Shown: piece by piece, positions 25,705 to 34,767 of the stretch
Layout: every line of letters begins with the position of its first letter
Numbering within the stretch: the stretch's first letter is position 1
DNA from: Aeromonas hydrophila subsp. hydrophila ATCC 7966
GTDB lineage: Bacteria > Pseudomonadota > Gammaproteobacteria > Enterobacterales > Aeromonadaceae
Length of the DNA: 64,000 nucleotides
Assembly: GCF_000014805.1 (NCBI RefSeq)
Contig: NC_008570.1
Span: forward strand, 738,501 to 802,500
Reading direction: 5' to 3'
Notes under the pieces: generated by a model
Seen by the model: only the letters and a program-made list of their open reading frames with translations
What the model was told of the DNA's origin: nothing
Database searches by the model: none
Made by a program: the position numbers and the translations under genes

Positions 25705-28518
25705 GTGAACAAACTCATTCCATTAAGCATGCTTCTGGGCTTCTCCCTGCCCGTGCTGGCGGCACCCACCCTGGTGTCGGAACAGGTCAAGGAAGAGGGC
25801 AAGCTCGGCATTCCCTACCAGATGTATAAGCTGGACAACGGCCTGACCGTCATTCTGGCGCCCGACAAATCCGATCCCCTGGTGCACCTGGACGTCACCT
25901 ACCACGTGGGCTCGGCCCGCGAGCAGGTGGGCAAGTCCGGTTTCGCCCACTTCTTCGAGCACATGATGTTCCAGGGCTCCAAGCATGTGGGGGATCAGGA
26001 GCACATGCGGATCATCAACGAAGCTGGCGGTGACATGAACGGCACCACCAACAAGGATCGCACCAACTACTACGAGACCGTGCCGGCCAACCAGCTGGAG
26101 AAGGTGCTCTGGCTGGAGGCCGACCGCATGGGCTTCTTGCTCGATGCGGTGAGCCAGAAGAAGTTCGAGATCCAGCGCGCCACCGTCAAGAACGAGCGGG
26201 CCCAGCGCATCGACAATCAGCCCTACGGTCTGGTGAGCGAGAAGGTGGGCGAGGCGCTCTACCCGCGCACCCACCCCTACTCCTGGCAGCCCATCGGCTA
26301 TGTGGAGGATCTCGACCGGGTCGACGTCAACGACCTCAAGCAGTTCTTCCTGCGCTGGTACGGCCCCAACAATGCGACTCTGACTCTGGGCGGCGACTTC
26401 GACACCAAGCAGGCGCTGGCCTGGATTGAGCAGTATTTCGGCTCCATCCCGCGCGGCCCGGACGTGGCCGAGCCGACCCCTGCGCCCGTCACCCTGCCCG
26501 AGACCCGTTACGTGACGCTTGAGGACAAGGTGCACCTGCCGCTGCTCTACATCAGCTACCCGACCGTGTCGCTCGGCGATCCGCAGGAGCCGGCGCTCGA
26601 CATGTTTGCCGATGTGTTGGGCGGCAGCGCCAGCTCCATGCTCTACCAGTCGCTGGTCAAGAGCGGCAAGGCCATTGATGCGGGCGCCTCCCACTACTGC
26701 GAGGAACTGGCCTGTACCCTGACCGTCTACGCCTATCCCAACCCGGCAGTGGACGGCAGCCTGAAGACCCTCAAGAGCGAGGTGGACAAGGTGATCGGCG
26801 AGTTCGCCGGCCGCGGCCTCAAGCCGGAGGATCTGGAGAAGGCGATCAACAGCTATCGCGCCTCGGCCATCTGGGGTCTGGACAGCGTCTCCGGCAAGGT
26901 GAGCCAGCTCGCCATGGGTCAGGTGTTCGCCCAGGATCCCAACTATGTGTTCAAGAGCCTGGATGCCATCGGCAAGGTGACCCCGGAGCAGGTCAAGACC
27001 GCCTACGACAAGTTCATCCTGAACAAGCCGGCGGTGGTGCTGAGCGTGGTGCCCAAGGGCAAGAGCGACTGGCAGGCCGCCAAGCCCAACTTCACCCCGG
27101 CCAAGCGTGAGCTGCCGGATTACAGCAAGCATGATCAGGTACTGGCCGAGCGACCGGTGAAAGACGATTTTGATCGCAGCGTGCAGCCCAAGGCGGCCGA
27201 TGCGGTGAGCGTCAAGGTGCCGGCCATCTGGCACGGCAAGCTCGACAAGGGGATCGAGATCATCGGTACCCAGAGCGACGAGATCCCCGCCGTCTCCATC
27301 ATGGTCGCCCTGCCGGGCGGCATGCGGGCTGAGGGCAAGGGCGAACTGGGGCTGGCCAGCCTCACCGCCAGCATGATGGGACAGGGCTCGGTGCGTTTGA
27401 CCGAGGCTCAGCTCAGCGACGAGCTGCAAAAGCTCGGCTCCAGCGTCAGCGTCTCCAGCGCCCAGTACAACAACCTGGTCACCATCAGCAGCCTGACCGA
27501 CAAGCTGCCGCAGACCCTGGCGCTGGTGCGCGAGGTGTTTGAACGGCCCGGCATGCGCGAAGCCGACTTCGAGCGGGTCAAGTCGCAGATGCTGCAGGGC
27601 ATGAAGCAGAGCGAGCAGCAGCCGGAGTGGCTGGCCGGTCAGGCATTCCGCGAGCTGGTCTACGGCAAGCAGAACCGCCTCGGACAGCCGGGTGACGGCG
27701 TGCTGGCCGATGTCGAGAAGCTGACCCTGGCGGACGTGAAGCGCTTCTATCAGAACTACTACAACCCGACCAACGCCAAGGTGGTGGTGGTGGGTGACGT
27801 GACCCAGTCCCAGGTGGAGGATCAACTCGCCTTCCTGACCCAGTGGAAGGGGGCCGAGCCCTCTCTGGGCAGCCTCAAGCCGGCGGGCGAGCAGGCCAAG
27901 CCGGGCATCTATCTGGTGGACAAGCCAGGGGCGCCCCAGTCGGTGATCCGCATCGGTCGCCGCGCCATGCCGTTCGATACCACGGGTGACTACTTCACCG
28001 CCGGGCTGATGAACTTCAACCTGGGCGGCAACTTCAACAGCCGCATCAACCTCAACCTGCGAGAAGACAAGGGCTACACCTATGGTGCCAGCTCGGGCTT
28101 CTCCGCCAACCGGGAGGCGGGTACCTTCGCCACCGGTGCCAACGTGCGGGCCGATGCGACCGTGGATGCCATCCGCCAGTTCCTCAAGGAGATGGACAAC
28201 TACTGCAAGAACGGCCCGACCCCGGTCGAGCTTGCCTACATGCGCAGCGCCGTCTCCCAGCAGGATGCGCTCTCCTACGAGACCCTGGGCCAGAAGGCGG
28301 GCTTCCTGCTGCAGATGATCATGTACGACCTGAAGCCGGACTATGTGCAGGCCCAGAACAACCTGATCAAGACGGTGTCGGCCGAGACGCTCAAGGCCAG
28401 TGCGGCACGCTGGCTTGACCCGGCCGAGATGGTGATTGTGGTGGTGGGGGACAAGCAAAAGCTTGAAAAACCCTTGAAGGAGCTTCATCTTCCCATCTAT
28501 CCGCTGCAGCTGCCCTGA
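25705..28518 (+). CDS. exported M16-family zinc metalloprotease (insulinase-like)
   Basis: 937 residues. The start is GTG (MNKLIPLSMLLGFSLPVLAA), giving a Sec signal peptide; GAGGT lies five bases before it. The protein contains two M16 halves. The first (about 50-480) has the inverted zinc motif HFFEH in AHFFEHMMFQGS and the downstream Glu in the ENERAQ-like segment (VKNERAQRIDNQPYG). The second half (about 520-930) is a degenerate, non-catalytic M16 domain with KGYTYGASSGFSA, typical of the family. It probably degrades peptides in the periplasm. It starts 19 bases after yqaA and may be on that transcript. Substrate unknown. Confidence 0.92.
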   Translation: MNKLIPLSMLLGFSLPVLAAPTLVSEQVKEEGKLGIPYQMYKLDNGLTVILAPDKSDPLVHLDVTYHVGSAREQVGKSGFAHFFEHMMFQGSKHVGDQEHMRIINEAGGDMNGTTNKDRTNYYETVPANQLEKVLWLEADRMGFLLDAVSQKKFEIQRATVKNERAQRIDNQPYGLVSEKVGEALYPRTHPYSWQPIGYVEDLDRVDVNDLKQFFLRWYGPNNATLTLGGDFDTKQALAWIEQYFGSIPRGPDVAEPTPAPVTLPETRYVTLEDKVHLPLLYISYPTVSLGDPQEPALDMFADVLGGSASSMLYQSLVKSGKAIDAGASHYCEELACTLTVYAYPNPAVDGSLKTLKSEVDKVIGEFAGRGLKPEDLEKAINSYRASAIWGLDSVSGKVSQLAMGQVFAQDPNYVFKSLDAIGKVTPEQVKTAYDKFILNKPAVVLSVVPKGKSDWQAAKPNFTPAKRELPDYSKHDQVLAERPVKDDFDRSVQPKAADAVSVKVPAIWHGKLDKGIEIIGTQSDEIPAVSIMVALPGGMRAEGKGELGLASLTASMMGQGSVRLTEAQLSDELQKLGSSVSVSSAQYNNLVTISSLTDKLPQTLALVREVFERPGMREADFERVKSQMLQGMKQSEQQPEWLAGQAFRELVYGKQNRLGQPGDGVLADVEKLTLADVKRFYQNYYNPTNAKVVVVGDVTQSQVEDQLAFLTQWKGAEPSLGSLKPAGEQAKPGIYLVDKPGAPQSVIRIGRRAMPFDTTGDYFTAGLMNFNLGGNFNSRINLNLREDKGYTYGASSGFSANREAGTFATGANVRADATVDAIRQFLKEMDNYCKNGPTPVELAYMRSAVSQQDALSYETLGQKAGFLLQMIMYDLKPDYVQAQNNLIKTVSAETLKASAARWLDPAEMVIVVVGDKQKLEKPLKELHLPIYPLQLP

Positions 28519-28539
28519 GGGCGCTACATAATAAAGAGT

Positions 28540-28560
28540 GCCGCCCCCCTGTGGGGCGGC
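28540..28560. terminator. terminator-like hairpin between M16 protease and gshA
   Basis: GCCGCCCC-CCTGT-GGGGCGGC, an 8-bp GC-only stem right before gshA. No T-run follows, so transcription may be only attenuated, and the hairpin is close enough to gshA to affect its translation. Confidence 0.45.
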
Positions 28561-28578
28561 CACACATGAGCCGTGAAT

Positions 28579-30168
28579 ATGACTACGACAAGCTTGTCAC
28601 TCACCGAGTTGTTGACCGCCCTGGGTTCGCCGGAACGGCTGACCGCCCTCAAGGGGATCCGGCGCGGGATCGAACGTGAATGTCTGCGCATCACCCCGGA
28701 AGGAACCCTGGCCCAGACCGATCACCCCCGCAGTCTGGGCTCGGCGCTGACCCATGCCAACATCACCACCGACTACTCGGAGAGCCTGCTGGAGTTCATC
28801 ACGCCGGCCACCGACTCCATCGACAGCCTGATGGAACAGCTTGGCGACATCCACCGTCACACCATCCATCATCTCGGTGATGAGCGGATCTGGCCGCTCT
28901 CCATGCCCTGCTTCGTCGGCGACGAGGAGAACATCCGGCTGGCCCAGTACGGCAGCTCCAACATCGGCCGGATGAAGACCCTCTACCGGCAGGGGTTGAA
29001 GAACCGCTACGGCAGCCTGATGCAGGTGATCGCCGGGGTGCACTTCAACTTCTCCATGCCGGACAGCTTCTGGTGCGAGTGGCAGGAGCTGGTGTGCGAG
29101 GGGTGCTGCAGCCAGCGCTTTATCTCCGACAAGTACATGGGGCTTATTCGCAACGTCTACCGCTTCGGCTGGCTGGTGCCCTATCTGTTCGGTGCCTCGC
29201 CGGCCATCTGCGACTCCTTCCTCAAAGGGCGCAAGAGCAATCTGCCGTTCCAGAAGACTGGCAAGGGCACCCTCTACCTGCCCTATGCCACCGCCCTGCG
29301 GCTGTCGGATCTGGGCTACACCAACAGCGCCCAGGCGGGGCTCAAGATCAGCCACGACAGCCTGCCGGCCTATGTGAGCAGCCTGCGTCGCGCCATCAAC
29401 ACCCATGATCCCGACTTCGCCAAGATCGGCGTCAAGGTGAATGGCGAGTACCGCCAGCTCAACGATAATGTGCTGCAGCTGGAGAACGAGCTGTACGCCC
29501 CGATCCGGCCCAAGCGCACCCCGCGCAGCGGCGAGAAGCCGTCGGACGCGCTGGAGCAGCGCGGCATCGAGTACATCGAACTGCGCACCGTGGATGTGAA
29601 TCCCTTCACCCCGTACGGTATCGAGGTGGATCAGATCCGCTTCTTCGACCTGTTCCTGGTCTGGTGTCTGCTGCGCCCGTCCCCGGTGCTGGGCGACGAG
29701 GAGATTGCCCGCAATCGCCGCAACCAGACCAAGGTGGTGCTGGAAGGGCGTCGTCCCGGCCTCGAGCTGGAAGACGAGCAGGGTCATGCCATCGGCCTGA
29801 AGGAGTACGGCCTCAAGCTGTTCGACGAGCTGGCCGCGCTGCTGGATCGCTGCTGCGGTCGCAACCGCTACCGCGAGACCCTGGCGATGCACCGCGAGAA
29901 GCTGCTCAACCCCGAGCTCACCTACTCCGCCCGCCTGCTCAAGCAGTTGCTGGAGAGCGGCCAGGACAACGGCTGCTTCGGCGACGAGCTTGCCAACCGC
30001 TACCGGGAAGAGATGCTGGCCGGTGAGCTGCAGTACTGGGACGATGCCTACTTTGCCGGCGAGGCCCGCGACTCGCTGGCCAAGCAGCGGGAACGCGAGC
30101 GCAGCGACAGCCTGTCGTTCGACGACTTCCTGGCCGACTACTTCGGGACCAGCAAGACCCCTGCCTGA
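28579..30168 (+). CDS. gshA: glutamate-cysteine ligase
   Basis: 529 residues (E. coli GshA 518). It catalyses the first step of glutathione synthesis, ATP-dependent joining of glutamate and cysteine. Family segments include RGIERECLRITPEG, NITTDYSESLLEFITP and YIELRTVDVNPFTPYGI, which form the ATP and substrate sites of the gamma-proteobacterial class. A GTG two codons upstream is also possible; neither has a strong ribosome binding site. It stands alone, with a strong terminator behind it. Confidence 0.96.
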   Translation: MTTTSLSLTELLTALGSPERLTALKGIRRGIERECLRITPEGTLAQTDHPRSLGSALTHANITTDYSESLLEFITPATDSIDSLMEQLGDIHRHTIHHLGDERIWPLSMPCFVGDEENIRLAQYGSSNIGRMKTLYRQGLKNRYGSLMQVIAGVHFNFSMPDSFWCEWQELVCEGCCSQRFISDKYMGLIRNVYRFGWLVPYLFGASPAICDSFLKGRKSNLPFQKTGKGTLYLPYATALRLSDLGYTNSAQAGLKISHDSLPAYVSSLRRAINTHDPDFAKIGVKVNGEYRQLNDNVLQLENELYAPIRPKRTPRSGEKPSDALEQRGIEYIELRTVDVNPFTPYGIEVDQIRFFDLFLVWCLLRPSPVLGDEEIARNRRNQTKVVLEGRRPGLELEDEQGHAIGLKEYGLKLFDELAALLDRCCGRNRYRETLAMHREKLLNPELTYSARLLKQLLESGQDNGCFGDELANRYREEMLAGELQYWDDAYFAGEARDSLAKQRERERSDSLSFDDFLADYFGTSKTPA

Positions 30169-30188
30169 CGGGCTCCATTTCTGCTGCA

Positions 30189-30213
30189 AGCCGCTCTTCG
30201 GAGCGGCTTTTTT
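30189..30213 (+). terminator. Rho-independent terminator after gshA
   Basis: AGCCGCTC-TTCG-GAGCGGCT followed by TTTTT; an 8-bp stem with the very stable TTCG loop. Confidence 0.93.
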
Positions 30214-30422
30214 ATGGGCGGTCTCCAGTGGGCGGTCGGTCGTCACGGGCCCGAAAATAACTGTGAGTCAGCCTTCACTTCAGCAGCGCGATGGGCGGTT
30301 TTATTGTCAATCGGCTCACATTTTCCTCTTTTGCAGCTTGAGTCTGATGGGTTTGCCGCCTAATTTCTCGATCACTGAAACGATTCAGCTTTCACAAAAA
30401 CAAGAGACACGAGGATAAATCC

Positions 30423-31637
30423 ATGTTGAAGAGACTTTCCATTGCGGTACTGTTCACGCTGGGCGCCAGCTCGGGCCAGGCTGCCGGATTCCTGCTGACC
30501 GACTCCCAGCAGGGGCTGGATGTGGGGGACTGGAAGATCACCAGCGACAAGCTGGGGATCAAGAGTCCGGCACCGTTCAGCATCGAGAAGAAACGGCTGC
30601 ATGGCGGGCGTCAGGAGGGGGTGGACCTGCTGATTGTCGACAACGGGGTGATGAAGATAACCCTGATCCCGACCCGCGGCATGGGGATCAAGGAGGTCAG
30701 AGCCGCCGATCTGCGCCTCGGCTGGGATTCGCCGGTCAAGGAGGTGGTCAATCCGGCCTTCATCGATCTGGAGAGCCGCGCCGGGCTCGGCTGGCTCGAT
30801 GGCTTCAACGAGATGCTGGTGCGCTGTGGCTACGAGTGGACCGGTCACCCGGGAGTGGATGACGACGGCCGCCTCAAGAGTCTGCACGGCCGGGTGCAGA
30901 ACATCCCGGCCTCCGTGGTCAGCGTGACCATAGACGAGGAGCCACCCTACGCCATTCACGTACTGGGCCGGGTGGATGAGCGCACCTTCAAGATGAGCGA
31001 GCTGGTCACCTGGACCCAGCTCAGCGTCGTGCCCGGTCAGGCGGAGTTTGCCCTGCAAGACAAGCTGACCAACCACGCCGATTACGAGAACGAGTACCAG
31101 ATCATCTACCACGGCAACTTCGGGGCCCCCATCCTAGAGGAGGGCGCGCGCGTCAGCACCCCGGTGAAGCAGATCTCCCCGTTCAACGACTATGCCAAGG
31201 GGGGGCTGAAGAGCTGGCAAACCTATCTGGGGCCGACCAAGGGCTTCGACGAGATGGTGTTCAACCTGGTGCCCTACAGCGATGCCGAGGGCAACACCCT
31301 GGCGGTGCTGAACAACCGGGCAGGCAGCGCCGGGGTGGCGGTGGGTTACAACACCAGGCAGTTGCCGGTGCTGACCCTGTGGAAGAACACCGACACCCGG
31401 GCCCAGGGCTATGTGACCGGCATCGAACCCGGCACCAGCTATGCCTACAGCACCAAGTACCAGCGCCCGCTGGGGCTGGTCCCCAAAATTCAGCCGGGGG
31501 AGACCAAGACCTTCGATCTGACCTACCGCCTGCTGCAGAACGCCGACGAGGTGAAGCAGGCTCTAGCCAGGGTGGAGCAGATCCAGGCCGGTCGGCCCAC
31601 CGAACTGCGCGACCAGCCGCTGGTCAAGCTGCCGTAA
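30423..31637 (+). CDS. exported DUF4432/galactose mutarotase-like protein
   Basis: 404 residues. The N-terminus MLKRLSIAVLFTLGASSGQAAG is a Sec signal peptide. The rest is similar to DUF4432, a family with the aldose-1-epimerase (galactose mutarotase) beta-sandwich fold; the segment LIPTRGMGIKEVRAADLRLGWDSP and LHGRVQNIPA are typical. Most known family members are cytoplasmic sugar-utilisation proteins, so an exported version is worth noting. Catalytic His and Glu candidates (LHGRVQN, YHGNFGAP) are present. It stands alone, with a terminator on each side. Substrate unknown. Confidence 0.82.
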   Translation: MLKRLSIAVLFTLGASSGQAAGFLLTDSQQGLDVGDWKITSDKLGIKSPAPFSIEKKRLHGGRQEGVDLLIVDNGVMKITLIPTRGMGIKEVRAADLRLGWDSPVKEVVNPAFIDLESRAGLGWLDGFNEMLVRCGYEWTGHPGVDDDGRLKSLHGRVQNIPASVVSVTIDEEPPYAIHVLGRVDERTFKMSELVTWTQLSVVPGQAEFALQDKLTNHADYENEYQIIYHGNFGAPILEEGARVSTPVKQISPFNDYAKGGLKSWQTYLGPTKGFDEMVFNLVPYSDAEGNTLAVLNNRAGSAGVAVGYNTRQLPVLTLWKNTDTRAQGYVTGIEPGTSYAYSTKYQRPLGLVPKIQPGETKTFDLTYRLLQNADEVKQALARVEQIQAGRPTELRDQPLVKLP

Positions 31638-31653
31638 GTGACGGACAAACAGC

Positions 31654-31683
31654 AAAAAGCCGCTCTTGAAGCGGCTTTTTTAT
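31654..31683. terminator. bidirectional terminator
   Basis: AAAAAGCCGCT-CTTGA-AGCGGCTTTTTT lies between the convergent DUF4432 and acyl-CoA ligase genes; A-run and T-run flank the stem, so it can serve both strands. Confidence 0.9.
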
Positions 31684-31719
31684 TTCCCTGAACCCGAGCG
31701 GTATCAGACGTGGTTGTAC

Positions 31720-33510
31720 TCAGACATGGTTATACATCGCCTCGATTTCGCTCTGGTACTTGGACTCGATGATCTTGCGGCGCAGCTTCATGGTCGGGGT
31801 CAGTTCCCCCAGCTCCATGGAGAAGGCGCTCGGCAGCAGGGTGAACTTCTTCACCTGCTCGAACTTGGCAAGCTCTTTTTGCAGATCCTGAATGCGCGCC
31901 TCGAAGAACTCCACCACCTTGGAGTGGCGCAGCAGTTCGGTCTTGCACTGGTACTGCAGGTTGATGGAGCGGGCGTACTCCTCCAGCGACTCGAAGCAGG
32001 GCACGATCAGCGCCGACACGAAGTGGCGGGCATCGGCGACGATGGCGATCTGCTCGATGAAGCGATCCTTGCCGATGGTGCCTTCCACCAGTTGCGGGGC
32101 CACGTACTTGCCGTTGGAGGTCTTCATCAGCTCCTTGAGGCGCTCGGTGAAGTAGATGTTGCCTTCGCTGTCGAGTTCGCCGGCATCACCAGTACGCAGG
32201 AAACCATCCTCGGTCATCACCTCGGCGGTCGCTTCCGGCTTGTTGTAGTAGCCGCGCATCACGGTAGGGGAGCGCACCAGCAGTTCGTTGTTCTCACCCA
32301 GTTTCACCTCGATGCCGCAGAGCGCCGTGCCGATGGAGCCCAGCTTGAACTGGCTGTCTTCGTAGCAGCAGACGGTGGCGGTGGTCTCGGTCATGCCGTA
32401 GCCGTACTTGAGGTTGAGCCCCATGGCCTGGAAGAAGAAGTTCACCTCGTCGGCGAGGCGGGCGCCAGCCACCGGCAGGAAGCGGGTGCGGCCGCCAAAA
32501 CGGGCGCGCAGCTTGCGAAACACCAGTCGCTCGGCGAGCCAGAGCTGGCCGTAAAGCAGCGGGGAGGCGGTTTTGCCCGCCTGGCGGGTGGCGACCATCT
32601 GCTTGCCCACTTTGGTGGCCCAGCCGAACAGGGCCTGGCGCAGACGCGGCGCCTGGGCCACCCTGGCCTGGATCATGGCGTAGGCCTTCTCGTAGAGGCG
32701 CGGCACGGCGCACATCACGGTGGGCTGCACCTCGCCGATGACATCCATCACCTTCTGCGGATCGCGGATGTAGACGTTCTCGGCGCCACAATAGAGCACG
32801 TAGTAGCTCCAGGCCCGCTCGAACACGTGGCTGAGCGGCAGCATGCAGAGCGACACATCCTGCTCGTTCAGATCGAGGCGGCTGTTGTGCATCTCGAAGC
32901 AGGCGGCGATGTTGGCGAAATCGAGCATCACCCCCTTGGGTTCACCCGTGGTGCCCGAGGTGTAGATCAGGGTCAGCAGGTCGTCCATCCGGTACTGGCT
33001 CTCGCGCTCGCGCAGCACCTGTTCGCTGGGCTGGTGGTTGCCGGAGACCAGAAACGTCTGGAAGTGGCTCGCCTGCGGGCAGCCGCGCAGGTTGACGTTG
33101 CTGTCGAGGGCGACCAGCTGGCGGATCTCGCCGTTTTCAACGAGCTGCAGCGCCTGGTCGAACTGAGGCTGTTCGCCGACGAACAACACCTTGATGCCGG
33201 CATCTTTGACGATGTAGCGCAGCTGATCCAGGGTGCTGGTGGGGTAGATGGGGACGCTGACGCCGCGGGCGGCCAGGATGCCGAGATCGGCCTGGGTCCA
33301 CTCCGGCATGTTGCGGGCATAGATGCCGACCATCTCGGTGGGCTGGTGGCCGGCGCGGATCAGCGCCTGGGCACAGTAGTCCATGGCCTGTCCAAGAGTA
33401 CGCCAGCCGATGGCACGCCACTGGCCATCCTGTTGTACGCGCAGGGCGGCCTTGTTGCCAAGCCGGGCGATACGCTCCCGCATCAGTCGAACCAGGTGGT
33501 GTTTCGGCAT
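31720..33510 (-). CDS. AMP-forming long-chain acyl-CoA synthetase
   Basis: 596 residues of the AMP-dependent synthetase superfamily. The ATP-binding loop is YTSGTTGEPKG, followed by the A5 motif YGMTETTA and the A7-A8 region GWLRTGD-like segment (FLRTGDAGELDSEGN), then KTSNGKYVAPQLVE with the catalytic Lys region. The insertion and sequence resemble the FAA/FadD15-type ligases rather than E. coli FadD. It should activate long-chain fatty acids to acyl-CoA for beta-oxidation or lipid remodelling. The ATG is chosen by similarity. A 12-bp palindrome upstream may be an operator. Confidence 0.92.
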   Translation of the reverse strand: MPKHHLVRLMRERIARLGNKAALRVQQDGQWRAIGWRTLGQAMDYCAQALIRAGHQPTEMVGIYARNMPEWTQADLGILAARGVSVPIYPTSTLDQLRYIVKDAGIKVLFVGEQPQFDQALQLVENGEIRQLVALDSNVNLRGCPQASHFQTFLVSGNHQPSEQVLRERESQYRMDDLLTLIYTSGTTGEPKGVMLDFANIAACFEMHNSRLDLNEQDVSLCMLPLSHVFERAWSYYVLYCGAENVYIRDPQKVMDVIGEVQPTVMCAVPRLYEKAYAMIQARVAQAPRLRQALFGWATKVGKQMVATRQAGKTASPLLYGQLWLAERLVFRKLRARFGGRTRFLPVAGARLADEVNFFFQAMGLNLKYGYGMTETTATVCCYEDSQFKLGSIGTALCGIEVKLGENNELLVRSPTVMRGYYNKPEATAEVMTEDGFLRTGDAGELDSEGNIYFTERLKELMKTSNGKYVAPQLVEGTIGKDRFIEQIAIVADARHFVSALIVPCFESLEEYARSINLQYQCKTELLRHSKVVEFFEARIQDLQKELAKFEQVKKFTLLPSAFSMELGELTPTMKLRRKIIESKYQSEIEAMYNHV

Positions 33511-33569
33511 CAGTCAGACATCCTCAAGTAACAGTTGTACGCCCTAAGGGGCACTGAAAAATCGCGCTG

Positions 33570-33581
33570 GAGTTTAAACTC
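33570..33581. promoter_or_regulatory. palindrome upstream of acyl-CoA ligase gene
   Basis: GAGTTTAAACTC is a perfect 12-bp palindrome 60 bases upstream of the ligase start. Fatty-acid genes in this group are often regulated by FadR or PsrA, whose sites are palindromic, but I could not match a published consensus well. Confidence 0.35.
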
Positions 33582-33696
33582 TAAGATTACAGCTTACAAG
33601 TGTTCGCCATTTGTCTTGGATCACAAAGTCGTCAATTAGGGGGCACTTGAGGCATGATGGGGGCTGACATGCGGAGCCATTCAGGGAGGGTGAACA

Positions 33697-34242
33697 ATGA
33701 GTGTCGGCATCAAGGGGGTGGTGACCGGGGTATTGCTGTTATTGGCGGGGGCCGGCGGGCTCTGGTTTACGCTGGGTGGCACGGGGAGCGAGGAGGACAA
33801 CCCCTGGCTGAGCGGCGCCGAAGGCTATGCGCAGGCGCTGCAGCTGGCCCTGCACAAGGGCTATCCGCTGCTCTACGTGATCGAACGCGCCAAATGCCGG
33901 CGCTGCAAGCTGCTGGATACCAGCCTGTGGCAATCAGCGGAGATGGCGCCGGTGCTGGCCCGGCTGGTCAAGGTGCGCCTCAATCCAGATGCGGGGGATG
34001 GCAGCGAGCACATACTGCGGCGCTTCCCGCAGGTGGCGACGCCGCCCGGCATCTATGTGCAGCAGCCGGGCGAGCCGCTCAAGCCCATCAAGATAGTGGT
34101 GGATATCCAGCAGATCTGGATGCCCGGGGTGACCTGGCAACGCGGTTTCTTCATGCCGCTCTCCGCCGCCGGGTTTGAGGCGGTGCTGCACACCACTCAG
34201 AGCCTGCAGGATCCGGCTCTCGACAACGCGCCGTTGTTGTAG
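33697..34242 (+). CDS. membrane-anchored thioredoxin-fold protein with CRRC motif
   Basis: 181 residues. One hydrophobic N-terminal segment (VVTGVLLLLAGAGGLWFTL) is an uncleaved anchor or signal. The rest has a thioredoxin-like profile: YPLLYVIERAKCRRCKLLDTSLW with a CxxC motif (CRRC), then a likely cis-Pro segment (ATPPGIYVQQPGEP). CRRC is unlike the usual CGPC or CPHC motifs. It is probably a periplasmic redox or chaperone protein; no family name is certain. AGGGAGG precedes the ATG. It is divergent from the acyl-CoA ligase and convergent with rimI. Confidence 0.72.
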   Translation: MSVGIKGVVTGVLLLLAGAGGLWFTLGGTGSEEDNPWLSGAEGYAQALQLALHKGYPLLYVIERAKCRRCKLLDTSLWQSAEMAPVLARLVKVRLNPDAGDGSEHILRRFPQVATPPGIYVQQPGEPLKPIKIVVDIQQIWMPGVTWQRGFFMPLSAAGFEAVLHTTQSLQDPALDNAPLL

Positions 34243-34267
34243 TGTTGCTGCTGTATAGCGCGGCGGT

Positions 34268-34717
34268 TTAGCCGAAGTCGAACAGGCGGGACATCAGCAC
34301 GGCATCTTCCCGATCCTGGCCGGTGCCGTAGTAGTCGGCGCGCCGGCAGTACTCGGCAAACCCTTCGCTCTCGTAGAGGCTGATGGCGGTGCTGTTGCCG
34401 GCCCGCACCTCGAGGAACCAGGCCTCGGCCTTGTTGGCCTTGCTGCGGGTGAGGTACTCCCTGAGCAGCGCTCGCCCCAGCCCCTTGCCCTGAAAGTCGG
34501 GGTGCACGCAGATGTTCATCAGCGAGCTGTCGCCCGCCACCAGATCCGAGATGTAGAAACCGGCCGGCTGGCCGTCGACCAGCAGCAGGCCGTTGAGGTA
34601 GCGCGGCCCGAAGCAGGAGAGCAGGTTGGCCTGGCTCCAGGGCTCCTTGTGGGCAGCCTGTTCGATGGGGTAGATGAGCTCGAAGTCGGTCTCGAGCAGG
34701 GGACGAAATTGCACCAT
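34268..34717 (-). CDS. rimI: ribosomal protein S18 alanine N-acetyltransferase
   Basis: 149 residues, the RimI length. RimI acetylates the N-terminal Ala of ribosomal protein S18 (encoded here at 20.8 kb). GNAT core: MNICVHPDFQGKGLGRALL (acetyl-CoA loop), AWFLEVRAGNSTAISLYESEGF with the conserved RxxNxxAxxLYxxxGF, and C-terminal YYGTGQDREDAVLMSR. The ATG at 34717 has GGAG five bases upstream and is preferred to the upstream in-frame start, which lies inside holD. The holD-rimI pair is conserved in E. coli. Confidence 0.94.
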   Translation of the reverse strand: MVQFRPLLETDFELIYPIEQAAHKEPWSQANLLSCFGPRYLNGLLLVDGQPAGFYISDLVAGDSSLMNICVHPDFQGKGLGRALLREYLTRSKANKAEAWFLEVRAGNSTAISLYESEGFAEYCRRADYYGTGQDREDAVLMSRLFDFG

Positions 34718-34767
34718 GGTGGCTCCGGGTCGGGGCGGCTGAACGAAGAGAGGGTGGGGCTCGGCAC

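Noticed and set aside
25723..28563. 946-codon ORF on the minus strand opposite the M16 protease
   Set aside because: It is the frame complementary to a well-supported protease with strong third-position GC; the translation is low-complexity His/Leu/Gly-rich with no family features.
31666..33531. 621-codon plus-strand ORF opposite the acyl-CoA ligase
   Set aside because: Shadow of a gene with intact ATP-binding motifs; its own sequence has no domain.
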